NCBI GenBank assembly: GCA_023663505.1
Contig: JAMPHH010000002.1
Location: forward strand, 1 to 64,000
Reading direction: 5' to 3'
DNA from: Muribaculum sp.
Lineage (GTDB): Bacteria > Bacillota > Clostridia > Lachnospirales > Lachnospiraceae
Length of the DNA: 64,000 nucleotides
Positions within the stretch are counted from its first letter, which is position 1, and each line of letters begins with the position of its first letter. Made by a program: the position numbers and the translations under genes. This document shows positions 32,038 to 39,937 of this stretch, in pieces. The notes under the pieces are model-generated. The model was not told the origin of the DNA and ran no database searches. It saw only the letters and a program-made list of their open reading frames with translations.

Positions 32038-32722
32038 CAATTTATTCAGGGGAGTGTTCGACACAAGCTCACAGAGTGTGATCTCATTGGACAAATTCTT
32101 ATTATGTGTCATTGTATCGCTGCTGATCGGGTTGTTTCTCGCGGTGGTGCACGGATATAAAAGCCGACACAGCCAGAGCTTCTTGGTGACGCTGGCGCTG
32201 CTACCCGCGGTGGTCTGCGTGGTGATCATGATGGTAAACGGCAATGTGGGAGCGGGAGTGGCTGTGGCAGGGGCGTTTAGCTTGGTGCGCTTCCGCTCGG
32301 CGCCGGGGTCTGCAAGGGAGATCAGTGCTATCTTTCTATCAATGGGGGCGGGGCTGATCGCGGGCATGGGATATCTTGCCTATGCGGTGCTGTTCGCAGT
32401 GATCTTGGGAGCGGTGAGCTTCCTGTGCAATTGGTTCTGTAAGCGGCAGGAGAGCAGGGATACCTCCAAGCTCCTGCATGTCACCATTCCGGAGAATCTG
32501 GATTATGGTCAGGTGTTTGACGAGATTTTGGAGCAGTTCACCAAAAGCTATGAGCTGACGAGCGTGAAGACTACCAATATGGGGAGCCTGTTCAAGCTGA
32601 CTTATCAGATCGAGCTGAAGGGTGATGTGTCAGAGAAGGAATTTATCGATAAGCTGCGCTGTCGGAACGGCAATCTGGAGATCATGCTCTCCAGAAGGGA
32701 GACTCCGACGTGTGAATTATAG
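32030..32722 (+). CDS. DUF4956 membrane protein
   Basis: About 230 residues from ATG 32030 (MLDNLFRG), with GGGAGGAAG upstream and an 8-nt overlap with the VTC gene. Three or four TM segments are seen between residues 20 and 140 (FLLCVIVSLLIGLFLAVVHG; LVTLALLPAVVCVVIMMV; YLAYAVLFAVILGAVSFL). The family hallmark GAFSLVRFRSAPGSAREI lies between them, and a cytoplasmic ferredoxin-like domain follows (TSVKTTNMGSLFKLTYQIEL). It nearly always accompanies VTC-domain genes and may export or channel their product. That role is inferred. Confidence 0.88.
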   Translation: MLDNLFRGVFDTSSQSVISLDKFLLCVIVSLLIGLFLAVVHGYKSRHSQSFLVTLALLPAVVCVVIMMVNGNVGAGVAVAGAFSLVRFRSAPGSAREISAIFLSMGAGLIAGMGYLAYAVLFAVILGAVSFLCNWFCKRQESRDTSKLLHVTIPENLDYGQVFDEILEQFTKSYELTSVKTTNMGSLFKLTYQIELKGDVSEKEFIDKLRCRNGNLEIMLSRRETPTCEL

Positions 32723-32851
32723 AGGTTGGAATGTTGGAATTTGAGTGTGAGCTTTGGATGCAGAGGTTTTGAGCATGGAGCTTTGTAATGTGTAGGCTCG
32801 GGATGTGGAGATCTAGAGTATCGAGGCTTTGTATATGGAGGTGTGGAAGGC
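32723..32851 (+). other. Cytosine-poor, quasi-repetitive spacer
   Basis: This 129-bp stretch has very few C on the + strand and contains degenerate repeats of GAGCTTTG, GAGGCTTTG and GAGGTTTTGAG. It has no ORF with a start signal except the GGAGGTG of the next gene. It looks like eroded tandem repeats. Confidence 0.45.
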
Positions 32852-34648
32852 ATGAAATATTTTGGAATGAAGAAGCAAATTGAGAAGCAATGGAGAAGGA
32901 CCGCTTTGGCGGTGAGTCTGTCCGCCGCCTTGTTGTTGGGCGGTTGTGGAGCGGCTGATAGCGCGGTGACAGGGAGGGATTCACTGGCTCCGGTGACCGC
33001 CGCGTCGGGGAGCGGCGCGGTCGGGCAGGTGACTCTTTTGGATATATCGGATATGTTCAGCAACAGGGACAGGGAGATCGGCTATGACGAGATGGAGAGT
33101 GTGCGCATTACACTCACCGGGGATAGCGCGCAGGCGGATTCGGAGAATGTGCGGATAGACGGCAATGTGGTGACGATCGTCTCCGAGGGCTGTTATATTT
33201 TGTCAGGGAGCCTGCAGGGACAGGTCATCATTCAGGCAAAGGATACGGATAAGCTTCATTTGGTGTTGGACGGGGCGGAGATCTCCTGCCAGAGCAGCGC
33301 GGCATTGTATGTGAGTCAGGCGGATAAGGTATTCGTGACCACCACGGCGGGAAGCGAGAATATGTTTGAGACGGTGGGAGAATATGTGGTGATTGACGAG
33401 CGCAATATCGACGGGGCGGTCTTCTCCAGAGAGGATATCACATTTAACGGAGAGGGAACGCTCAAGGTGGTATCCGTCGTGGGAAACGGAATTGTCAGCA
33501 AGGACGATCTGGTGATCACCGGAGGAAATTATGAGATCAGTGCGGGTAAGCATGGTCTGGAGGGAAAGGACAGCGTGCGCATCGAAAACGGCGATATTGT
33601 GATCAACGCCGCAGTAGATGGCATTCATTCCGGCAATGATGAGGATGAGACCGTGGGCTATACCTATATCGCGGGGGGCAATATCACGCTGGCGGTGCAG
33701 GACGACGGGATTCACTCGGACACGCAGCTTGTGATCGCGGGGGGCAATATCAATGTGGTCGAGAGCTATGAAGGTCTGGAGGGCATGAGCATCGAGATCG
33801 TTGGCGGTGAGATTGCGGTTCGTTCCAGTGATGACGGGCTGAACGCCGCGGGCGGCAATGACGGAAGCGGGGCGAAGGGGGGCTTTGGAGACGATCCCTT
33901 TGCGGTGAATGGCAACAATTCAATCATTATATCAGGCGGAAAAATAACCGTTGATGCTGACGGGGACGGACTGGATTCCAACGGCGCCCTCTTTGTCTAT
34001 GGCGGGGAGGTCATCGTATATGGTCCTGAAAACGGAGGAAACGGCGCGTTGGATTATAACGGCGAAGCGATGATCAGCGGCGGTACCGTGATCGCACTCG
34101 GCGCGAGCCAGATGGCGCAGAATTTCGGGGCTGCTTCAGAGCAATGCTCGATTCTGGTGAATATTCAGGGAATGCAGTCCGCGGGCACCACGGTGGAGCT
34201 AAAGGATGCCGACGGGAAGACGCTCTTAAGCTGTGTGGCGGAGAAATCCTATAACTCGGCGGTGCTTAGCTGTCCGGAGATTCAAGTGGGTCAAACCTAC
34301 ACGGCGGTCATGGGCGGTGAGACCACGGAGGTGGAGATGACAGAGACGATCTACGGAAGCGGCATGGGCTTTGGCGGCGGACGAGGCGGCGGAGGCTTTG
34401 GAGGCGGCAAGGGCGGAAAGCGTGACTTCGAGGGAGAGGGAGGAGAGAGACCTGACTTCGAGGGAGAAAGAGGAGAAAAGCCCAACCTTGGAGACAGGGA
34501 AGGCTTTGAGGGCAAGGGCGGACACAGGGATTTTAACGGTGAGATGCCGGAGCTTCCAAGCGGTGAGATGCCGAACGGGACGCCGCCGGAGCTGCCAAGT
34601 GGTGAGATGCCAAACGGGGAAGTGCCCCAGATGCCGAACGGGATATAA
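32852..34648 (+). CDS. Cthe_2159-type carbohydrate-binding surface lipoprotein
   Basis: About 598 residues from ATG 32852 (GGAGGTG 8 nt upstream). The signal peptide ends in a lipobox LGGC (Cys near 32). The body is a parallel beta-helix-like repeat protein of the Cthe_2159 family (DUF4353, PF14262): repeated turns such as DDLVITGGNYEISAGKHGLEG, TYIAGGNITLAVQDDGIHSD and LVIAGGNINVVESYEGLEG, with acidic DDGIHSD and DADGDGLDSNG calcium-binding-like turns. Founder proteins bind acidic polysaccharides. The last about 95 residues are low-complexity: a Gly-rich run, then repeats of FEGE(R/G)GE and of ELPSGEMPNG. It is probably anchored outside the cell and co-expressed with VTC/DUF4956. Confidence 0.85.
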   Translation: MKYFGMKKQIEKQWRRTALAVSLSAALLLGGCGAADSAVTGRDSLAPVTAASGSGAVGQVTLLDISDMFSNRDREIGYDEMESVRITLTGDSAQADSENVRIDGNVVTIVSEGCYILSGSLQGQVIIQAKDTDKLHLVLDGAEISCQSSAALYVSQADKVFVTTTAGSENMFETVGEYVVIDERNIDGAVFSREDITFNGEGTLKVVSVVGNGIVSKDDLVITGGNYEISAGKHGLEGKDSVRIENGDIVINAAVDGIHSGNDEDETVGYTYIAGGNITLAVQDDGIHSDTQLVIAGGNINVVESYEGLEGMSIEIVGGEIAVRSSDDGLNAAGGNDGSGAKGGFGDDPFAVNGNNSIIISGGKITVDADGDGLDSNGALFVYGGEVIVYGPENGGNGALDYNGEAMISGGTVIALGASQMAQNFGAASEQCSILVNIQGMQSAGTTVELKDADGKTLLSCVAEKSYNSAVLSCPEIQVGQTYTAVMGGETTEVEMTETIYGSGMGFGGGRGGGGFGGGKGGKRDFEGEGGERPDFEGERGEKPNLGDREGFEGKGGHRDFNGEMPELPSGEMPNGTPPELPSGEMPNGEVPQMPNGI

Positions 34649-34689
34649 ATTGCAGGTGGAATGTTATTATTCACGGTGCAACCGCGAGA

Positions 34690-34742
34690 GATTTTGATGC
34701 GTATTCTGCATCAAAATCCGAGACAGAATTCCGGAATTTCTG
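34690..34742 (+). other. Two hairpins after the surface lipoprotein gene
   Basis: GATTTTGATGC (34690-34700) pairs with GCATCAAAATC (34708-34718), an 11-bp stem with a 7-nt loop. CAGAATTCC and GGAATTTCTG (34724-34742) form a second stem with one bulge. The T-tract is short; they may separate the surface-protein operon from the metallophosphoesterase gene. Confidence 0.6.
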
Positions 34743-34759
34743 GTTGAGAGGAGTATTTG

Positions 34760-35281
34760 ATGATATATTTTACAGCCGATTTACATTTTTATCATGAGAA
34801 AATAATTAAACATACACAAAGACCTTTTCGGAATACGGAGGAGATGAACAGCACTTTAATAAAAAAGTGGAATGATAAGATATCATATGATGACGAGGTT
34901 TACATTCTCGGTGATTTTACGATGAAGGGTGCTGATATGGCTTCCATATGCCTGTCATCGCTGCGAGGCAAAAAATATCTTATCAGAGGAAACCATGATA
35001 ATTTTGTGGATAGTCCTGAATTTGACCATTCTCTATTCATGGACGTTCGGGATTATATGGAGATTACATGCTTAAATACAAGTTTTGTTTTATTCCACTA
35101 TCCCATTATAGAGTGGAACGGTTACGGAAAAGGAGCGATTGCGCTCCATGGACATCAGCATAACCATAAAAACTATAATATTGAAAACCGTAAAATGGGA
35201 ATACGGCGATATGACGTAGGGGTTGACGCAAACGATATGGAACCGGTAAGCGCAAAGGAAATTATAGATTTTTTTAGTTGA
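34760..35281 (+). CDS. Calcineurin-like metallophosphoesterase
   Basis: This 173-residue phosphoesterase starts at ATG 34760 with GAGAGGAG upstream. All metal-binding blocks are present: TADLHFYH (D-x-H), ILGDFT (GD), RGNHDN (GNHD) and LHGHQHN (GHxH). It is short and single-domain, like the YfcE-type or predicted phosphoesterases often found near phage or accessory genes. Codon use is distinctly A+T richer than both neighbours, which suggests acquisition. Substrate unknown. Confidence 0.9.
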   Translation: MIYFTADLHFYHEKIIKHTQRPFRNTEEMNSTLIKKWNDKISYDDEVYILGDFTMKGADMASICLSSLRGKKYLIRGNHDNFVDSPEFDHSLFMDVRDYMEITCLNTSFVLFHYPIIEWNGYGKGAIALHGHQHNHKNYNIENRKMGIRRYDVGVDANDMEPVSAKEIIDFFS

Positions 35282-35301
35282 GGTATGGACGATTCGCAGG
35301 T

Positions 35302-35336
35302 AAAAAGCATTGGAGGATCACCCCCCAATGCTTCTT
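35302..35336. terminator. Bidirectional terminator between convergent genes
   Basis: AAGCATTGG (35305-35313) pairs with CCAATGCTT (35325-35333). A precedes and T follows, so it can serve both the metallophosphoesterase gene and the minus-strand receiver gene. Confidence 0.75.
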
Positions 35337-35343
35337 AATACAG

Positions 35344-36090
35344 CTAAATTTCCTTTTCAAAGAACTCATCAATTCTCTGCACGATTTTCTGTGGTTCTTC
35401 CGTTTTCAGGATATAGCCTTCAGGCTTTAATGACATAACCTCCACTACGTCCTGCTTTGCGCCCTTGCCGGTCAAAAAGATTACCGGAAGCTCCTTTGTC
35501 CTTTGGTTGGAACGGATTGCGCTCAGCACCTCTTTTCCGTCCATTCCCGGCATCTCGTAATCCAACAGGATCAGGTCGGGAAGCTCAGAGGCAAGATACT
35601 TCATCGCAAACTCGCCGGAATTTGCAAGAATCACCTCATATTTATCCTTCAGCCAGCCCTTTACGTTTCTGAGCATGGCGGCGGAATCGTCCACCACCAG
35701 AATCTTCTCCTTCGGCTTCTCCAGACCGTGACATAAAGCGTCCTTCATTTCCTGAACCGCCTCGCTGACATTCAACGGTCGCATAAACTCCTTCGCAAGT
35801 TTGCGCTTGCTGATGATCTTTTTCAAGCTCAAAAGCTCCTCCTCGTCGCCCGCCGCAAAGCAGAGATATCCGTCCGAAAGTATGTCGCGAATATACTCCA
35901 AGACAGCGGAATCCTGAACAAAGGCGGGGTCTAAATAGAGAATCAGAGCCTTGGTTTCATTAGGATTGATGTTGAGCTTGTTGATATCGGCGTCCACAAG
36001 GTCAACGCTGTAATTTTCGCGCCTAAGCTGCTCCAATAGAGAGTTGCTGACATAAGATTTTGTTTTTTGGATAATTAAAAATTCGCTCAT
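35344..36090 (-). CDS. Double-receiver response regulator without output domain
   Basis: This 248-residue protein starts MSEFLIIQ with GGAGG upstream (minus strand). The N-terminal half is receiver-like but lacks the acidic pocket (pseudo-receiver; LDPAFVQD in place of a phospho-Asp motif). The C-terminal half, from about 125, is a complete CheY-like receiver: ILVVDDSAA, phospho-Asp in ILLDYEMPGMDG, FLTGKG and GYILK. It has no DNA-binding or enzymatic domain. It is encoded 80 bp downstream of the hybrid kinase 36171-38906 on the same strand and resembles the receiver of the FapA fusion at 4067-5809 (VVFLTG/VIFLTG, SLHPAGYI/SLKPEGYI). It is therefore probably the terminal acceptor of that kinase's relay. 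Confidence 0.88.
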   Translation of the reverse strand: MSEFLIIQKTKSYVSNSLLEQLRRENYSVDLVDADINKLNINPNETKALILYLDPAFVQDSAVLEYIRDILSDGYLCFAAGDEEELLSLKKIISKRKLAKEFMRPLNVSEAVQEMKDALCHGLEKPKEKILVVDDSAAMLRNVKGWLKDKYEVILANSGEFAMKYLASELPDLILLDYEMPGMDGKEVLSAIRSNQRTKELPVIFLTGKGAKQDVVEVMSLKPEGYILKTEEPQKIVQRIDEFFEKEI

Positions 36091-36170
36091 TTTTTCCTCC
36101 ATTTTATATATTTTTGTAGTTATTCAGAACCAACCCCGTAAGCATTGCGGGTTTGCTCTGTTATGAACAG

Positions 36171-38906
36171 TTACATATTTTTTAATATAGTCACCATGCT
36201 TTCACAGACTTTCGTGATCTCGTCCATGGCAAGATCCGCATAATATATCCGAAGCTGTTCCATCTGCTCCGCACATTCCTCAGGCACGCAGACACGCTCC
36301 AGTTCCTCCATCACGTCGTCCGCTGTATCTAAGTCAAAATCAAGCACTGCCTTCCCAAGCATTTCCAGCTTCCATATAAGCTCCTGCGGCGGTATTTCCT
36401 CCTTCTTGCCGTCGCTCTCCTTGGCAAAGGGCTTTAGAATCTCCTTGTAGCTGCGGTAAAGAGTAAGCGCCTTTGGCGTTTCCCTCTGCAACGCCTCTAC
36501 GTTTTCCTCGTTGCCGTATTGCTCCATTTCATAAAAAAGCTGTGACAATTCCATAGCACCTATCATGCGGGCGGTGTTTTTCATGGCATGGACCTCTATC
36601 GTGTAGTCGCGAATCATGCCGTCCGCCAGACATTTTTCGATTTTATTGGACTTCACATCGATCAGACGGTAGAAATCCCCCAAAAGCTGCAGGAACAATT
36701 CCTTAGAACCGGAGTTCTTCACGCCCTCCGCCTTGTCGAGCCCCTCGATATCGGGAATCACGATGCTCTCCTCCGCCTTGCGCTTCTCCTCGTCCTCCGG
36801 CTGCGGGATTCTTTTCTGAATCTTCTCATCAGGCAGCCAGTGCTTGATCTTGGCGCAAATCTCCTTCAGCTCGATGGGCTTTGCCACAAAATCACTCATG
36901 CCCACCTCCACGAATTTCTTTCGGGCATCTGACATAGCGTTGGCGGTCAGCGCGATGATTGGAAGGCTTTGATAATATTCCCCCTGCGTGGAGCGGATCT
37001 GCCTTGTCGCTTCGATTCCGTCCATCACTGGCATCATGTGATCCATCAGCACCAAGTCATAATGCTTGCCCATGATCTTCTCCACGGCGTCCTTGCCGTT
37101 TTCCGCCGTGTCAATCTGCATCTGGATCGGCTCCAACAGGGAGACCGCAACGATTCGGTTCATCTCATTATCATCTACAAGAAGGACGGAAGCCTCAGGA
37201 GCCCTAAAGTTGATATAATCCTCCGTGGAAAATTGTCCCCCTGTCTCCTCGCGGTTCATGATCTGACAGAAATTCAGACTATATAAGGGCTTGTTCACCA
37301 TTGTGACAGAGGCAGCGCGGCTGTCAGGCAGCATGGGATTTTGCAAAAGATATACCGCCGCTCCGTTTTGGATAAGCTCCTGAGCCGCGTCCTGCTTTAC
37401 CCAAGCTTCGTCATCTGTAAAGAAGAAGTCCACCTCGGAAGCGGGGAGGTCTCGTTTGTATTCCACGGCATAGTCTCGCACAAGCTTATCAAATTCCTCA
37501 GCCATATAAGGGTTTTTCCATCTTCCGCCGACCGTCAGCTCCCTGTTTTTCTCCACAATCTGTGCGGCAGGCTTCTCGTGTATGATTTTTTGAGGAATGA
37601 TAAAGTAAAATTCGCTGCCCTTCCCAAATTCGCTCTCCACACCGATGCTTCCACCCATCAGTGTGACGAGCTGTTTGGATATGGAAAGCCCGAGCCCCGT
37701 TCCTTCCTTTGTATGATTGGCTTGGGTGTTCACCTGAGAGAAGGCGCCGAACAGCCTGTCCTTGTCCTCCTCCCTGATTCCCTGCCCCGTATCCGCAATA
37801 CCGTATCTGAGCTTTACCTCGCCGTCGGACTGCTCTAAAACCCTTATCTCCAGTCTGACGCGTCCTTTCTCCGTGAATTTCGTGGCATTGTTCATCAGGT
37901 TTACTATGATCTGGCGAATGCGCAGGGAGTCCCCGTTCAGCTTTTCAGGGAGACGGGGGTCGATATCGAATATCAGCTCGATATCCTTCTCGCCTATGCG
38001 GTTCCAGAAGATCATGCCCAAGTCATTGATCATGGACATGGGCTCGTAATCCTGTTCAATAATCTCCATCTTGCCGGATTCTATCTTGGAAAGGTCTAAT
38101 ATATCGTTGATAATGGTGATCAGGGCGGCGCCGGAATTCTTGATGTTCATAAGATATCCGGTCTCCTCAGGAGAATGCTCGTTGCGCATGATCACGTCCG
38201 TCATACCGATGATCGCATTCATTGGAGTCCTGATCTCATGGGACATATTGGAGAGGAAAAGCGATTTGGAGCTGTTGGCTTCCTCCGCCCGCAGCTTTGC
38301 CTCCTCCGCCTCCTGCCTGCTCCTGATCAGGTCCGCGTCCTTCTCCTGAAAAAGTCTTACAAGCATTATGGCTATGGAAAAGCACACGATTACCGTGATT
38401 CCTGAAACAACCGCATTCGGAATCAGATAGGTATTATCCTCCGGCGCGACATATCCCGAAAAGCCCCTGAAAGCAGTCGCAAAAACAAGGCAGACCATGC
38501 TCGCGGCAAACATAAGCTTGGTCAGCCTTTCGTCCTCGTAAACCACAGTCATACAGATCGGGACGCAGAAGATCGAAAGCACTGCGGGAAAAACGCAATG
38601 GACACAGGCGATCACGCTGCAGATATGCGCGATGGTGAACACCGGCCATGCGCTGATCAGGTATACCTTGTCAGGAAACCTTTTCCGCACGACGTACTGC
38701 AGCAGCAGCGCGAATACATTAGCGCCGGAGGGTAAAATCAGGTAACGCACGATATAGAGCTCGGGAGAATCCTCCATAAGCCCCAGAAATCTGAGGAAAA
38801 AGTACATGATGATCTCTATGATGAGGACTAACCCGAAGATCCAATAGGTCACGCCATAGAACTTATCCTTCCATTTATGTAGTCTCTCGATTCTCTCCTG
38901 AAGCAT
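36171..38906 (-). CDS. Membrane hybrid histidine kinase with receiver and Hpt domains
   Basis: About 911 residues from the ATG at 38906 (GGGG about 8 nt upstream); an extension to 38963 has no ribosome site. The N-terminus has about six TM segments without a large external loop (residues 18-210), then a coiled-coil (QEAEEAKLRAEEANSSKS), HisKA (MSHEIRTPMNAIIG, His near 223), HATPase (LMNNATKFTEKG), a degenerate receiver-like segment, a full receiver (VLLVDDNE, phospho-Asp near 621 in LMDHMMPVMDG) and Hpt (EVHAMKNTARM, His near 773). The cytoplasmic half is paralogous to the PocR-domain kinase at 1356-4070, but the sensor differs (membrane rather than PocR). Its partner is the double-receiver gene downstream. 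Confidence 0.92.
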   Translation of the reverse strand: MLQERIERLHKWKDKFYGVTYWIFGLVLIIEIIMYFFLRFLGLMEDSPELYIVRYLILPSGANVFALLLQYVVRKRFPDKVYLISAWPVFTIAHICSVIACVHCVFPAVLSIFCVPICMTVVYEDERLTKLMFAASMVCLVFATAFRGFSGYVAPEDNTYLIPNAVVSGITVIVCFSIAIMLVRLFQEKDADLIRSRQEAEEAKLRAEEANSSKSLFLSNMSHEIRTPMNAIIGMTDVIMRNEHSPEETGYLMNIKNSGAALITIINDILDLSKIESGKMEIIEQDYEPMSMINDLGMIFWNRIGEKDIELIFDIDPRLPEKLNGDSLRIRQIIVNLMNNATKFTEKGRVRLEIRVLEQSDGEVKLRYGIADTGQGIREEDKDRLFGAFSQVNTQANHTKEGTGLGLSISKQLVTLMGGSIGVESEFGKGSEFYFIIPQKIIHEKPAAQIVEKNRELTVGGRWKNPYMAEEFDKLVRDYAVEYKRDLPASEVDFFFTDDEAWVKQDAAQELIQNGAAVYLLQNPMLPDSRAASVTMVNKPLYSLNFCQIMNREETGGQFSTEDYINFRAPEASVLLVDDNEMNRIVAVSLLEPIQMQIDTAENGKDAVEKIMGKHYDLVLMDHMMPVMDGIEATRQIRSTQGEYYQSLPIIALTANAMSDARKKFVEVGMSDFVAKPIELKEICAKIKHWLPDEKIQKRIPQPEDEEKRKAEESIVIPDIEGLDKAEGVKNSGSKELFLQLLGDFYRLIDVKSNKIEKCLADGMIRDYTIEVHAMKNTARMIGAMELSQLFYEMEQYGNEENVEALQRETPKALTLYRSYKEILKPFAKESDGKKEEIPPQELIWKLEMLGKAVLDFDLDTADDVMEELERVCVPEECAEQMEQLRIYYADLAMDEITKVCESMVTILKNM

Positions 38907-38974
38907 ATTTATACCCCTTTTTTCTTCCTTTGGCATATAATTATCGTACATAATTCCTGACAAAATTCTACATT

Positions 38975-39012
38975 TTTCACTTAATTGACACTGATTTTCA
39001 CTTAATTGACAT
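38975..39012. promoter_or_regulatory. Two 17-bp direct repeats, 21 bp apart: candidate LytTR operator
   Basis: TTTTCACTTAATTGACA is present at 38975-38991 and again, identical, at 38996-39012. A start-to-start distance of 21 bp (two helical turns) is typical of direct-repeat sites of LytTR regulators. The site lies between the divergent hybrid kinase (minus) and the LytTR regulator gene (plus). Confidence 0.65.
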
Positions 39013-39075
39013 TCGATTGCAAACCGACCTTCCCGTTTTGTAATCGAATTTCACATTTGGCAAACTGTGAAATAA

Positions 39076-39104
39076 TTGCAATAATTGGCAATATGCTTTA
39101 TACT
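39076..39104 (+). promoter_or_regulatory. Promoter of the LytTR two-component genes
   Basis: TTGCAA (39076-39081) and TATACT (39099-39104) are spaced 17 bp. It lies 61 bp before the chosen start of the regulator gene and 64 bp after the direct repeats. Confidence 0.55.
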
Positions 39105-39164
39105 GGTATCAAATTGTTTCAAGGCATCAAGAGTAAAACCGGAAGGCAGAGGTGTGACGAGGGT

Positions 39165-39896
39165 ATGAGAATCTCCATATGCGATGACGATGAGAAGGAG
39201 CTGCAGGACATCTTTCTGCTCACGGAAAAATATCTACGGACAAGGAGACAGGGCAAAAACGGGATGTCCGACGGACTGCTGAGCTTTAGAAGCGCCGCCG
39301 AGTTGTCTGCCTATGAGGAAAACCACGGGACTTCTAACATCTATATCCTCGACGTCATTATGCCGGAAACGGACGGCATCGCCTTGGGGCGGCGGCTGCG
39401 CGAGAGGAGCCCCAAGGCGTTTATCCTCTATCTGACTAATTCGAGGGATTTTGCCATAGACGCGTTCTCGGTCAAGGCATTTTCCTATCTGCTAAAGCCT
39501 GTTGAGGAGCAGGCGCTTTTTCATGAGCTTGACCTTTTGTTTGACATGCTCAGCCAATCGGAGACGCAGATTAAGATACGGGGCAGAAACGGTATTCAGT
39601 TCCTCAGGCTGAGCGAGGTGTCAGCGGTCGAGTATTTCAGCCACCACCTCATTTACCACACCACAAGGGGGTGCATCGAGGGAATGCAGCAGAGAGAGGC
39701 GTTTGACGCTTCCGTCTCGGAGTTTATGGCAAGCGGCTGTTTTCTCAAGGTCTCCGCGAGCCATATTGTCAATATGCACCATGTCAGAAGTGTCAACGGG
39801 GAGCATTTTATCTTAGATGACGGCTCCGTCTACAAGATCACCAGAAGCTTCTCGGACGCAAAGAAAAAATATCTTGATTTTATCATAGGGGAATAG
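39165..39896 (+). CDS. LytTR-family response regulator
   Basis: This 243-residue regulator starts MRISICDDDEKEL, with GAGG-rich sequence upstream. An in-frame extension to 39006 would cross the promoter and is rejected. The receiver has ICDDDE, phospho-Asp near 63 (YILDVIMPETDG), LTNSR and LLKPV. The C-terminal LytTR DNA-binding domain has LSEVSAVEYFSHHLIYHTT, FLKVSASHIVNMHHVR and FILDDGSVYKITR. It is followed 41 bp later by its GHKL kinase. LytTR/AgrA-type pairs commonly answer peptide or cell-envelope signals, but no precursor-peptide gene was seen here. Confidence 0.92.
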   Translation: MRISICDDDEKELQDIFLLTEKYLRTRRQGKNGMSDGLLSFRSAAELSAYEENHGTSNIYILDVIMPETDGIALGRRLRERSPKAFILYLTNSRDFAIDAFSVKAFSYLLKPVEEQALFHELDLLFDMLSQSETQIKIRGRNGIQFLRLSEVSAVEYFSHHLIYHTTRGCIEGMQQREAFDASVSEFMASGCFLKVSASHIVNMHHVRSVNGEHFILDDGSVYKITRSFSDAKKKYLDFIIGE

Positions 39897-39937
39897 CGTG
39901 TGAAGCTTCATGTGCGGGAAAGGGCAGGGATACCTTT

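Noticed and set aside
39006..39164. N-terminal extension of the LytTR regulator
   Set aside because: It runs through the promoter and repeat region; receivers begin at the MRISICDDDE start used here.
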